From: Ignavibacteriota bacterium
Lineage (GTDB): Bacteria; Bacteroidota; Ignavibacteria; Tepidaquicellales; Tepidaquicellaceae
DNA length: 64,000 nt
NCBI GenBank assembly: GCA_026390735.1
Contig: JAPLFJ010000008.1
Coordinates: 1 to 64,000 of the forward strand
Direction: 5' to 3'
The notes beneath the pieces were generated by a model. That model saw nothing but the letters and a program-made list of their open reading frames with translations, was not told the DNA's origin and searched no databases. The position numbers and the translations under genes were made by a program. Positions 1-8,459 of this stretch are shown one piece after another; positions within the stretch are counted from its first letter, which is position 1; each line of letters starts with the position of its first letter.

Positions 1-140
1 AAGAGATTTTTACCGCAAAGAAGAACGAGGACGCAGAGAAGGGATTTTTAAGGTTAGAGAAGTAATGAGTAATCCGCCCAGCAAGACGGCGGACGCATAG
101 AACGCGGAAGTAATAAGTAAGAAAAAAATTTGAATTTGAA
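1..140. repeat. Spacer of short degenerate repeats at the window edge
   Basis: No gene is evident. The stretch is made of the same short phrases found in other spacers of this window: a GAGAAGGGATTTTTAAGG-like phrase (the AGAGATTTTTTAGGG family), AGTAATGAGTAATCC, a TCCGCC...GGCGGA inverted pair near 72-95, and AATTTGA units just before the leader element. It is cut by the window edge, so the upstream gene is unknown. Confidence 0.6.
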
Positions 141-205
141 AAAAGCTATCCCTTATAGCAAATGAAGCAGGGGTAGGAGTAAGAGGATACTCCACCCTGC
201 TTTTT
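141..205 (+). promoter_or_regulatory. Two-hairpin leader element, copy 1
   Basis: Hairpin 1 (145-159) is GCTAT-CCCTT-ATAGC with a CCCTT loop. After a 5-nt spacer comes a longer GC-rich hairpin (165-202), AAGCAGGG...CCTGCTT with a GAGGA-type loop, followed by a T run. The element recurs at 5021, 18521 and 23097. It lies about 125 nt before the start of the 1518-aa cargo gene. That gene's leader carries TAAGGGATA (305-313), complementary to nine bases of hairpin 1. Hairpin 2 plus T run could act as a terminator. I do not recognise it as a named RNA family. Confidence 0.6.
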
Positions 206-329
206 AAAAGATTTGAGAAGGGATAAGCAAAGAATCATTCTGATACATTAAAAGAGTTTATAGAAATAAGGAAACAAACAGGGTCTAAATTTAAATAAAT
301 TAATTAAGGGATAAATAAAGGGTTAAAAA

Positions 330-3300
330 ATGAAAAGAGTATCATTTCTGTTTTTGGTTTTTGTGCTGTTTACCGTATTGCTGACATTCAGCAATACTAA
401 AACAATAGCACAGGTAAATACCAGTGGGTGCGGCAGTTTGTCTGCTCTTTCTTTTTCAGATTATGGAACGTATTCATATTCTCCTGGAAGACATTGGTAT
501 TATTTTAATGGCTCTCCTCAGATAGGAATATTTTATAACTACAATAATAATGGTCAAGGCAGATGGGAAATATGGAATGTTTCAAGTGGATATTTATATT
601 ACTACAGTTATGATACTCCGGATCTTGTTCCAATATATAACTGGACGACGGGTCCTTATGGTAATTACCCTCTTCCTACAATAAGCGGACCCAGTACAAC
701 AACAAACAACTGTACAGCTCCCGGAGCGCCAAGCTGGGCTTCAGGAACTCCCACAGGAAAGACTACTGCCACTATCAACTGGGGTTCTTGTTCACCCGGT
801 CCTCCGACAAACTATTACTGGGTGGTTGGCACTTCATCGAGTGTAGGCTGGGGCAGCGGGGTTGCGCAAAGTACAACAGCCTTTAATGTGACTACTGCAA
901 GTGTAACAGGATTGACAGCCAATACGACCTATTATCTCAGGGTTTATGGACAAGGTTGTTCTCAGGGCGGGTATACAACATCCGGTGCCTTTACAACATA
1001 TACTGACCCGACGATAACAAGTTTTACGCCAACGACTGCATACACGGGACAGAGCGTGGTGATTACTGGAACTAATTTTGCAGGAATCTCGGCAGTGAGT
1101 TTTGGCGGTACTGCAGCGAGTTCATTTGTTGTAAACTCTTCAACACAAATCACGGCAGTAGTTGGTGCGGGTACTTCGGGAAGCGTAAGTGTTACCAATC
1201 CAGCCAGTACGGGAACTAAAACCGGATTCACATATACTCCAAGTATCAGTTTAACGGCAACACTTGGGACAACTACAGGTACATATGCCAACTTAAAAGC
1301 CGCATTTGACGCTGTTAATTCAGGTACACACAAAGGTGTTATAAATATTATGTTAAACCAGAACTCTTATGAACCTGTTTCGGCAGTGCTGAATGCCAGC
1401 GGCAGTGGCAGCTCAAGTTACACTTCAATAAATATTTATCCTACAATTACAGGATTAAACATTTCGGGCAGTGTTGCAGGACCTGTGATTGACCTTAATG
1501 GTGCGGATAATGTTACAATTGACGGAAGGGTGAACGCAACAGGTTCAGCGAAAGACCTGATAATTACTAATATCAGCACATCTTCAACTGCCGGTACTTC
1601 TACCATACGTTTTATAAATGATGCTTTAACCAATACGATAAAATATTGTATTTTAAAAGGTTCAACAACTGATGCATCGGGCGGGGTATTGTTTTTCAGC
1701 ACTACAACGGGAACAACAGGCAACGACGGGAACACAATCTACAATAATAGTATCACCAATTCCACAGATGCTAACAGACCTTTGAATGCGATTTATTCGG
1801 CAGGTACATCTGCCAAAACAAACAGCGGAAACACAATCAGCAATAACTGGATTTATAATTTCCTGAACCAAGGAACAGCATCAAACGGAATACAACTTGC
1901 GGCATACAATACGGGCTGGACTGTATCAACAAATAGTTTTTATGAAACAGCTTCATTTGTACCAACAGCCGTCGTTACCTACACAGCCATCTACGTGTCT
2001 GACATTTCTTCAGCCGATATCAGCATCAGCGGAAACTACATTGGCGGAAGTGCGCCAACTTGCGGGACTACAGGCAGTGTAACAAGCTGGACAAAGACAA
2101 ATGCGTCTACCAATACGTTCTATGCGATAAATTTAAATGCCGGTCCAACGGTAAGCACGGTAACGAGTGTGCAGGGCAATACAATCAGTAACTTTACCTG
2201 GGGTGATGCGGGAGCCTCATCCTGGACTGCTGTAAACATTCCATCCACTTCAACAGGAGCAATTAATATAGGAACGGTAACCGCAAATACAATCGGCGCC
2301 AATACTGGAGCCGGTTCTATAACAGTAACGGCCGCTGCAACAGGAGCAAATGTATACGGTATAAATATCGGAGGGACAGGTGTTGTAGATTGTCAGAATA
2401 ATACCCTTGGCGCTATAACTGCCGGCAATGCATCTACTCTGGCAACAAATTTTTACGGGATTAATAAAACGAATACTTCAGGTACTACTACCATTAAAAG
2501 TAATACAATTGGCAGTACCACAACAGCAAACAGCATCAATGCCAGTTCAGGCTCTACGTCCAACGCTCAACTGGTTTATGCAATATACAGTGCAGGAACC
2601 GGTACAGTAAGTATTTCAGGTAATACTGTATCAAAACTTACGAACAGTACTTCCAACTCAACAGCCGCAACAACCGGATTGATAAACGGCATTTATGTAT
2701 CCGCCGGAACAAACACTGTTGCAAACAATACCGTCAGGGATTTAACGATTGCCAATGCGAACACAACTTTAACAAGTACGGCATCGGCAGGGGGAATTGT
2801 ATTTAATAATACAACCGCAGCTGCTCAAATTGTTTCAGGCAATACAATTTATAACTTATCAAACTCATATACATCATTTGCGGGATTTGTGTTTGGTTTA
2901 TACTATGCGGGTCCAACCATTGCAAGCACAGTGTCCGGCAATTTTATTTATAGTTTAACGGTAACGGGCGCCAGCAGCACCGGGGCAAATATTTATGGTA
3001 TTTGTATCAGTTCGGGTGCTACAACATACTCTAACAATATTGTCACACTTGGAGGCAGTACAAGCACAGTTCTAATAGGTATTTATGAAACAGGAGCAGC
3101 AAATAATAATAATAACCTGTATTTTAATACTGTATATATAGGAGGAACACCTGCAACTTCCCCCAGGTCCTATGCTTTATACAGTGCGGTTAACACAAAC
3201 ACAAGAAACTTCAGGAATAATATTTTCTATAATGCACGTTCAACAGCCAATCAGGTATCCAACTGGAATTATGCTGTATTTATAGCTAATTCAGGCGGAA

Positions 3301-4886
3301 CTATAACCTGCGACTACAACGATTATTATTTCTCAGGAACCGCAGGGCAACTGGGATTTTATGGGACATATATATCAACATTGCCAATCGTAACAAGCCA
3401 GGATGCGCATAGTTTAAGCACCAACCCATCGTTTGCCAGTGCAGGCGGAACAACACCGGGCAGTTATCAGGCAGGTGCTTCTTTGACAGGAGTAACAGCA
3501 ACCGGGATAACGACCGATTATTTTGGCAGAACACGGAGCATACCAAAAATGGGTGCAATCGAATCGGGTGTGTATTATATATGGACAGGGACAACAAATA
3601 CAGACTGGAGTACAACATCAAACTGGGTTGGAGGGGCTGTACCTTCAGCAGGAAATGAAAATGTAATTATTCAGACCGGGGCGGCAAATATGCCTGTTAC
3701 AGGTACGGATATTACTTACAATACTCTCGAAGTTCAGTCAGGAACAACTATGACACTCGGTTCAAATATTTCTCTCAGCGGAACACTTTCACTGTCAGGA
3801 CTTCTTGTGCTTGGGAATAATAACCTGACTCTGAGTTCGTCATCTGTTATAAGCGGAACGCCGTCGGCGAATAATATGATAGTCGCAACAGGTACGGGAG
3901 AAATAAGGAAAACATTCACGGGAACGGGCTCGTTTACTTTTCCAGTGGGTGATAATACAGGAACCACAGAATATTCTCCTGTTACTTTGAATTTCACGAG
4001 CGGAGGATTCTCATCTGCTTATGCAGGAGTGAAAGTTTCAAACACAAAACACGGAAGCAACATAAGTCAAACAGATTATCTTAACAGGTACTGGACTGTG
4101 TCGCAGAGCGGAATAACGAGCTTCGCGTGCGACGTGACACTGCAGTATGTTCCGGCTGATGTAGTCGGCACGGAATCAAACATATGGGCAGGAAAATATA
4201 GCAGCGGTGTATGGACGCAATTAAACCAGACAAATGCCGGCACTCATACACTGAGCGGAACAGCAGTAACAGGGTTCAGTGACTTTACAGGTGGTCAAGA
4301 GAATGTTCTCCCTGTTTCTTTATCTTCATTCACTTTCTCTGTGAATGTCAGGGATGTGAAATTGAACTGGGTGACGGGTTCGGAAATGAACAACTCCGGT
4401 TTTGAAATTGAAAGAGTAGGCATTAGGCAATTGGCACCAGGCAATTGGGAAAAGATTGGATATGTAAGTGGCAAAGGAACGACGAATGAGCAGACAACAT
4501 ACAACTTTGAAGATAAGAAACTTGTGGCGGGGAAATACCAGTACAGACTAAAACAAATTGATAACAACGGGAATTTTGAATATCATAATTTAAATGGTGA
4601 TGTGGAAGTTGGTGTGCCGAAGAAGTATGAGATGAGTCAGAACTATCCGAATCCGTTTAATCCGATGACGAAGATAGATTTCCAGTTACCGATGGACGGG
4701 AAAGTGATGCTGGTGATTTATGATATAACGGGAAGAGAGATAGCAAGGTTATTAAACAATGAGTTTAAGAAAGCGGATTATTATACTGTGATGTTTAACG
4801 GGAGTAATTTGTCGAGCGGGGTTTATTTTTACAGGATAACGGCGGATAAGTATGTGATGACGAAGAAGATGGTGCTGGTTAAATGA
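330..4886 (+). CDS. T9SS-secreted beta-helix surface protein (FnIII, IPT/TIG, sorting domain)
   Basis: A 1518-aa secreted protein. A signal peptide (about residues 1-28, ending near TIAQ) is followed by a fibronectin III-like domain (~130-225), an IPT/TIG domain (~226-305), then a long parallel beta-helix (~309-1080) rich in N-x-I and G-N-T-I ladders with SVT/ATLGT...TYANLKAAFDAVN and LNGADNVTIDGRVN landmarks. Next come a WTGTTNTDWSTTSNW beta domain, a VLPVSLSSFT Ig-like domain and a type A T9SS sorting domain (~1432-1518, NYPNPFNP, ending KKMVLVK). Function is probably adhesive or structural. Its start has AAAGGG seven bases upstream and a two-hairpin leader further up. The last ~270 bp are nearly identical to two other genes here. 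The substrate or ligand is unknown. Confidence 0.9.
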   Translation: MKRVSFLFLVFVLFTVLLTFSNTKTIAQVNTSGCGSLSALSFSDYGTYSYSPGRHWYYFNGSPQIGIFYNYNNNGQGRWEIWNVSSGYLYYYSYDTPDLVPIYNWTTGPYGNYPLPTISGPSTTTNNCTAPGAPSWASGTPTGKTTATINWGSCSPGPPTNYYWVVGTSSSVGWGSGVAQSTTAFNVTTASVTGLTANTTYYLRVYGQGCSQGGYTTSGAFTTYTDPTITSFTPTTAYTGQSVVITGTNFAGISAVSFGGTAASSFVVNSSTQITAVVGAGTSGSVSVTNPASTGTKTGFTYTPSISLTATLGTTTGTYANLKAAFDAVNSGTHKGVINIMLNQNSYEPVSAVLNASGSGSSSYTSINIYPTITGLNISGSVAGPVIDLNGADNVTIDGRVNATGSAKDLIITNISTSSTAGTSTIRFINDALTNTIKYCILKGSTTDASGGVLFFSTTTGTTGNDGNTIYNNSITNSTDANRPLNAIYSAGTSAKTNSGNTISNNWIYNFLNQGTASNGIQLAAYNTGWTVSTNSFYETASFVPTAVVTYTAIYVSDISSADISISGNYIGGSAPTCGTTGSVTSWTKTNASTNTFYAINLNAGPTVSTVTSVQGNTISNFTWGDAGASSWTAVNIPSTSTGAINIGTVTANTIGANTGAGSITVTAAATGANVYGINIGGTGVVDCQNNTLGAITAGNASTLATNFYGINKTNTSGTTTIKSNTIGSTTTANSINASSGSTSNAQLVYAIYSAGTGTVSISGNTVSKLTNSTSNSTAATTGLINGIYVSAGTNTVANNTVRDLTIANANTTLTSTASAGGIVFNNTTAAAQIVSGNTIYNLSNSYTSFAGFVFGLYYAGPTIASTVSGNFIYSLTVTGASSTGANIYGICISSGATTYSNNIVTLGGSTSTVLIGIYETGAANNNNNLYFNTVYIGGTPATSPRSYALYSAVNTNTRNFRNNIFYNARSTANQVSNWNYAVFIANSGGTITCDYNDYYFSGTAGQLGFYGTYISTLPIVTSQDAHSLSTNPSFASAGGTTPGSYQAGASLTGVTATGITTDYFGRTRSIPKMGAIESGVYYIWTGTTNTDWSTTSNWVGGAVPSAGNENVIIQTGAANMPVTGTDITYNTLEVQSGTTMTLGSNISLSGTLSLSGLLVLGNNNLTLSSSSVISGTPSANNMIVATGTGEIRKTFTGTGSFTFPVGDNTGTTEYSPVTLNFTSGGFSSAYAGVKVSNTKHGSNISQTDYLNRYWTVSQSGITSFACDVTLQYVPADVVGTESNIWAGKYSSGVWTQLNQTNAGTHTLSGTAVTGFSDFTGGQENVLPVSLSSFTFSVNVRDVKLNWVTGSEMNNSGFEIERVGIRQLAPGNWEKIGYVSGKGTTNEQTTYNFEDKKLVAGKYQYRLKQIDNNGNFEYHNLNGDVEVGVPKKYEMSQNYPNPFNPMTKIDFQLPMDGKVMLVIYDITGREIARLLNNEFKKADYYTVMFNGSNLSSGVYFYRITADKYVMTKKMVLVK
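4416..4450 (+). repeat. Five heptamer repeats inside the coding sequence
   Basis: Five consecutive 7-mers: GTAGGCA, TTAGGCA, ATTGGCA, CCAGGCA, ATTGGGA. They encode the linker around residues 1363-1374, just before the conserved GYVSGKGTTNEQT stretch. The two paralogous genes carry different heptamer arrays at the same place (17624 and 22000). Confidence 0.75.
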
Positions 4887-5012
4887 TGAATTATGAATTA
4901 TGAAAAGAATGGAACGCGGATGACGCTGAAAGAGCGGATTTTCACGGATAGAGATTTTTTAGGCAGAAAGATGAGAAGAACTATAGATACGAATTAACAC
5001 GAAGAGAGTAAT
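4887..5012. repeat. Intergenic repeat block (GCGGATGACGC family)
   Basis: After the stop codon come TGAATTA heptamers (TGATGAATTATGAATTATGA), then GGAACGCGGATGACGC, GAAAGAGCGGAT, CGGATAGAGATTTTTTAGGC, AGAAAGATGAGAAG and ACGAATTAACACGAAGAGAG. The same ordered block recurs after the 1269-aa cargo gene (about 22481-22595) and partly at 18152, 22740 and 22921. No open reading frame was seen. Confidence 0.7.
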
Positions 5013-5020
5013 TATTACTT

Positions 5021-5083
5021 AAAAGCTATCCCTTATAGTGAATGGAGCGGGGCGGAGACTGAGGATTCTTCGCTCTGCTTTGA
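5021..5083 (+). promoter_or_regulatory. Two-hairpin leader element, copy 2
   Basis: Hairpin 1 is 5025-5039 (last base T, giving a G-U closing pair). Hairpin 2 is 5044-5080. Several stem bases differ from copies 1, 3 and 4, but the stem still forms about 15 pairs when G-U is allowed, which supports a structured RNA. It lies 205 nt before the SET-domain gene, whose own ribosome-binding site is AAAGGAGTG. Complementarity to the spacer is limited to TAAGGGA at 5219-5225. This copy may act as a terminator or may be a relic. Confidence 0.5.
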
Positions 5084-5287
5084 AATATTTGAATAGAATG
5101 AGCCAAAGATATTATAGATTTTATCTTTGGGTGTTAACAACAGCATAGAAGAAATATACATCCAAGTATATACTGTATATTATTAGTTGTACTGCAAATC
5201 CCATCCTTAATTTACCTTTAAGGGAATATATTATTTCCATATTTTACGTATAGAGGTAAAGCAAAGATAGAACAAAAGGAGTGAATA

Positions 5288-5815
5288 ATGATAGCAAAAC
5301 TTTTTGAAGTAAGGGAAACACAAGGCAAAGGTAAAGGACTTTTTGCAAAAGAGTTTATACCAACGGGTACAGTAATCTGCTTTGAATGCGATAAGTGCAA
5401 GGTTCTTACGGGCATTGACCCTGCAAAGATGACAGTAAAAGAAAAAGAAGCTCTTCTCGATTATGCGTACCGCAAAAAAGACGGTACGTACATAGCCCCG
5501 TGCGACGAAACAAGATACCTGAACCATTCCTGCAATGCGAATATTCTGGGAACCGAACAGGGATTCGATATAGTAGTAAGAGATATCAATACAGGAGAAG
5601 AAGCAACTTACGACTACCGCGATTTTTATGACGACTTAATAATGAACTGCCAATGCGGTGAAGAAAATTGCTGCAAAGAAGTTACGTTCGAACATCCTGT
5701 ACCACCTGAACTTTTAAAATACTGGGAAGAAAAAACAAGTGCTGCATTAAAGCTTGTTAACGAAGTAGCACAGCCGCTGAGGGAGGAACTGAAAGGGAAG
5801 TTAGATGTCCGTTGA
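5288..5815 (+). CDS. SET-domain protein lysine methyltransferase
   Basis: A 175-aa soluble protein with all core SET motifs: the N-terminal GKGLFA strand (residues 15-20), the RYLNHSCNAN cofactor/knot motif (76-85), the GEEATYDY catalytic motif (103-110, Tyr108/Tyr110) and a post-SET-like C-x-C-x4-C cluster (121, 123, 128) that normally binds zinc. The family transfers a methyl group from S-adenosylmethionine to a protein lysine; the bacterial substrate cannot be read from sequence. The start is supported by AAAGGAGTG eight bases upstream. The stop codon lies inside the first unit of a 14-bp tandem repeat that runs on for ~160 bp. No neighbour suggests a partner. Confidence 0.88.
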   Translation: MIAKLFEVRETQGKGKGLFAKEFIPTGTVICFECDKCKVLTGIDPAKMTVKEKEALLDYAYRKKDGTYIAPCDETRYLNHSCNANILGTEQGFDIVVRDINTGEEATYDYRDFYDDLIMNCQCGEENCCKEVTFEHPVPPELLKYWEEKTSAALKLVNEVAQPLREELKGKLDVR

Positions 5816-5974
5816 TATTTGTCCGTTGATATTTGTCCGTTGATATTTGTCCGTTGATATTTGTCCGTTGATATTTGTCCGTTGATATTTGTCCGTTGAT
5901 ATTTGTCCGTTGATATTTGTCCGTTGATATTTGTCCGTTGATGATATTTGTCCGTTGATATTTGTCCGTTGATA
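5807..5974. repeat. 14-bp tandem repeat, 12 units
   Basis: The unit GTCCGTTGATATTT starts at 5807, 5821, 5835, 5849, 5863, 5877, 5891, 5905, 5919, 5933, 5950 and 5964. Units are essentially identical except for one 3-nt insertion (ATG) after the tenth and a truncated last unit. The first unit encodes the final residues and the TGA stop of the SET-domain gene. Confidence 0.97.
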
Positions 5975-6059
5975 GGTCTTTAAGATCAGGAAGTTAAGAC
6001 ACGAATTAACACGAAGAGAGTGATAGAAAAGATTTTACCAAGAGAGTACACAGAGAAAA

Positions 6060-6214
6060 GATTCCCCTCCCTGGAGTAATGGCTGCGAAGCAGACGGGGT
6101 GGGTTGAAGGTGTTTTATTATTAAAAAGTAAGACCCCCCCCGTCTGTCCTTTCGCTGATGCGAACGTCCATCCACCCATTACGCCGCGGCGCATCTTCGA
6201 CCAGGAGGGGATTC
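6060..6214. mobile_element. MITE-like GC-rich element with imperfect terminal inverted repeats
   Basis: A ~155-bp segment, clearly more GC-rich than its surroundings. Its ends are imperfect inverted repeats: GATTCCCCTCCCTGG at 6060-6074 and CCAGGAGGGGATTC at 6201-6214. Nested inside are further complementary pairs (CAGACGGGG/CCCCGTCTG, GGGTGG/CCACCC, TAATGG/CCATTA), so the single strand could fold end to end. It carries no transposase gene; a non-autonomous element or folded repeat is the best description. I see no clear target-site duplication. Confidence 0.5.
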
Positions 6215-6308
6215 TTAGAGCAGGAAGTTTTATCATGAATACACTATTTTCGTACAATTATTGATTTATTTCAAGTTACATAGAAGATTAAAGAAAGAAA
6301 GTTCCCGC

Positions 6309-6344
6309 GAATTACACTAATTAAACGAATTACGCAAATTAAAG
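6309..6344. repeat. Four 9-bp repeats
   Basis: GAATTACAC, TAATTAAAC, GAATTACGC and AAATTAAAG follow one another. This resembles the ACGAATTAACACGAA phrases at ~4990, ~6000 and ~22570. The rest of 6215-6474 holds nothing recognisable. Confidence 0.6.
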
Positions 6345-6474
6345 AAAAAGATTTCAGTGTTAGAGACGGGACTTCAGATACAAAATAATATTAAAGGAAA
6401 ACAAATTGGTTCTACTTTAACTTAATAATCTCTCTTTAAACTATTCACACATATTCGTTATATTCTCTTTCAAT

Positions 6475-7917
6475 CTATTCTATATCATTCGTCACTTTTA
6501 AAAACCATTTTCTGTTTGAATGAGAATCCGGGTTTGTATTAATGTATTCAGTAAATTCTGACATTGATTCCTTTGAAGTTCTATTAATTATTCGCATTAA
6601 CCGCTGAATGTTATTTATAAACACTTTTGTGTTTTTAAGTTGAATTTCTATCAGCCCGCTCTTATTCAGGTAATGTGTAAGATTATCAATTTCAAGTTCC
6701 ATTTTATCATACATGGTAAGTTCAAAATAAAGCATTATTTTGTAGACGTATGAATCTATGTTGTGGACGTGACTCTTCGAATTCTTTTGTTTCTTAAGCA
6801 GTTGTACTGCCATCAGTAAATCTTTTCGCGCGATATTCAATCTTACTTTCGCAAGTGTAATTTCTTCCTTTCGGATAGACGGATGCAGTTTGCCTGAATA
6901 TTTTGAAATGAAATCTTCAACCCATTTGAAATCATCTGCGTTTAATCCTACAATTACAAAATCTCTGAACTCAGTAGCAGTGTAACTCATCATTGAAAAA
7001 TTTATCGTCTCTCCGTCTATAAGTCTTGCTTTATGAAGTTCATGCACTTTTTTAAAAGCAGATTCATTACCACTGTTAATCAAAAAATTATAGTACGCCT
7101 GCATTTTCTGGAAATAGTCAATTTTTACGTTTACAGTAAAGGTACTTCTGTTCTTCTCAAAGTATGTGTGAACTCTGTCAGCCAGCTTTTCATCTTTTGT
7201 ATTCTGCAATGCTTTTAGAATATAGTAGCGCATCAGAAATGGTTTGAAAATAACATCCCCGGAATCAGAGTGTTTCACAGCAATTTTATCCAGGTCAATT
7301 GAATTGAAAAGGACTTTGAAATTATCCGCATTGTATTTAATGTTAATACTGTCAAAAAGAAAATACTCCGTATAATAATAAACTAATTTATCCAGGAAAT
7401 AAGCAGAAATGTAGTCTGCCTGTTTTGAAAACTGGTTAATTGTTTCAGGGAAATTTGAATTGTGTCTCTGATAAAATCCCTCTGCCTGAATTATTCTGCA
7501 GTAAGGGATAAAATCGTTAATTTCTACAGGTTGAATTTTATCCTTGTTGTTCCTGTAGGAAATATTGTAACTGCTGAATAAACCTCTTTCAACAAGTTCA
7601 TCGAACAGGCATGCAAAATTTTCAATCGGATTCTTTTCCTGATTCTTAACAATAAGGAATTTCTCTGCAAGTTTATTAAGTTCGTAAATCCTGTTATGTA
7701 TTGTCTGCTTGCTGAATTTTCCTTTTAATAATTGCTGAATATCTTCAGCCGAATAATCGAGCATTGATTTTTCTTTCGCGAAAAGTTTTTTGATAAGCAC
7801 AAAAAGTTCACCGTAGTCACGGCTTTTTACGTAATAAGGAGAAGATATAAAGTCTTCAAATTCATCCCATTCATTCTTCGAAAAACTCTGCAGCAAACTA
7901 ACAAGATTCTTGTTCAT
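6475..7917 (-). CDS. Unrecognised 480-aa helical protein
   Basis: No family is recognised. The protein starts MNKNLVSLLQSFSKNEWDEF, has no signal peptide or membrane segment, and is rich in Lys, Asn, Phe and Tyr. Its spacing of hydrophobic residues suggests an all-helical, possibly TPR-like repeat fold over most of its length. The N-terminal ~90 residues (a flexible FEDFISSPYY stretch, then a helical segment ending around KQTIHNRIYELNKLAEKFL) look like a separate small domain. It stands alone: the neighbours are spacers and the divergent giant cargo gene. Its start is followed upstream by a 540-bp region containing the regulatory sites of that gene, so the two may share control. The function is unknown. 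Confidence 0.8.
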   Translation of the reverse strand: MNKNLVSLLQSFSKNEWDEFEDFISSPYYVKSRDYGELFVLIKKLFAKEKSMLDYSAEDIQQLLKGKFSKQTIHNRIYELNKLAEKFLIVKNQEKNPIENFACLFDELVERGLFSSYNISYRNNKDKIQPVEINDFIPYCRIIQAEGFYQRHNSNFPETINQFSKQADYISAYFLDKLVYYYTEYFLFDSINIKYNADNFKVLFNSIDLDKIAVKHSDSGDVIFKPFLMRYYILKALQNTKDEKLADRVHTYFEKNRSTFTVNVKIDYFQKMQAYYNFLINSGNESAFKKVHELHKARLIDGETINFSMMSYTATEFRDFVIVGLNADDFKWVEDFISKYSGKLHPSIRKEEITLAKVRLNIARKDLLMAVQLLKKQKNSKSHVHNIDSYVYKIMLYFELTMYDKMELEIDNLTHYLNKSGLIEIQLKNTKVFINNIQRLMRIINRTSKESMSEFTEYINTNPDSHSNRKWFLKVTNDIE

Positions 7918-8027
7918 ACTATTTTTACCCCAATCAATTTAAGGAATCAAACTTATAAATGAGTTTTGTAGATACTTAATATACGAAATAAACAATAAAG
8001 TATTAATATAGAAATGCGGCAAATATT

Positions 8028-8300
8028 GGGTAAAGACAGGCAGTGCCGTAGTATTTTTGTGATTTCGGAGTCTCAAAATGAGACAGGAAAAAGTGCATAA
8101 TATCTTTAAAAATGGTGATTGTAACAGTTCATACGGTAAAAGTCATGAACCTTCGAATTCTGAAGTGATAAATTGCCCAAACGCATACACATTTTTCTGG
8201 GTAATTCAATAATAAGGATTGATATTCTGGGTAATCCTCATTGCATATACAGTATAACTAATCGAATATCGGCACTAATCATAAATAATATTGGGTAAAA
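8028..8300 (+). repeat. Repeated TGGGTAA motif in the promoter region
   Basis: The core TGGGTAA appears in similar contexts near 8030 (ATATTGGGTAAAG), 8200 (TTCTGGGTAATTC), 8231 (TTCTGGGTAATCC) and 8292 (ATATTGGGTAAAA). Four copies in ~270 bp upstream of the giant cargo gene suggest a binding site array, but no regulator can be named. Confidence 0.4.
8070..8084. promoter_or_regulatory. Inverted-repeat site GTCTC-N5-GAGAC (distal)
   Basis: A perfect inverted repeat, GTCTCAAAATGAGAC, about 330 bp upstream of the predicted sigma-54 promoter. Related sites lie at 8316-8330 and 8334-8348. The distance and dyad symmetry fit an upstream activating site for a bacterial enhancer-binding protein (inference). 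Confidence 0.55.
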
Positions 8301-8315
8301 CACTTGATATCCTTC

Positions 8316-8375
8316 TTTTCAAAATGAGACGCAATCTCAAAAAGAGACAATGAGTGAATCACTATATTGTGATTC
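8316..8375. promoter_or_regulatory. Promoter-proximal cluster of inverted-repeat sites
   Basis: Two further copies of the TCTCA-type site lie here: TTTTCAAAATGAGAC (8316-8330, one half degenerate) and ATCTCAAAAAGAGAC (8334-8348). Their centres are 18 bp apart. A separate dyad, GAATCAC-N6-GTGATTC, follows at 8356-8375. The cluster ends about 25 bp before the -24 element, an arrangement typical of activator sites at sigma-54 promoters. Confidence 0.5.
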
Positions 8376-8400
8376 GGGTCTATAATCAAGGTTTATTTAC

Positions 8401-8414
8401 GGCACAAAAATTGC
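8401..8414 (+). promoter_or_regulatory. Sigma-54-type -24/-12 promoter
   Basis: GGCACAAAAATTGC matches the RpoN core: GG (8401-8402) and GC (8413-8414) are separated by exactly 10 bases, inside the contexts GGCAC and TTGC. Transcription would start near 8426, giving a ~34-nt leader with CAGGG before the ATG at 8460. Confidence 0.7.
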
Positions 8415-8459
8415 ATATAGGATTAATAGTTTCTTTAAAATTAAAAACAGGGTAGAGAA

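Noticed and set aside
10-195. 61-codon open frame on the minus strand
   Set aside because: Runs across the leader element and spacer repeats; no motif or ribosome-binding site.
962-1333. Long minus-strand frames inside the T9SS genes (Val/Pro/Leu-rich)
   Set aside because: They are the complement of Thr/Asn/Gly-rich beta-helix codons, not independent genes.
5807-5974. Possible CRISPR array
   Set aside because: Units are 14 bp and directly abutting, without unique spacers; it is a simple tandem repeat.
6079-6264. Open frames on both strands across the GC-rich block
   Set aside because: They follow the inverted repeats of the MITE-like element and have no protein-like composition.
8078-8212. 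44-codon open frame in the control region of the giant gene
   Set aside because: Overlaps the inverted-repeat site, lacks a ribosome-binding site and has no recognisable features.
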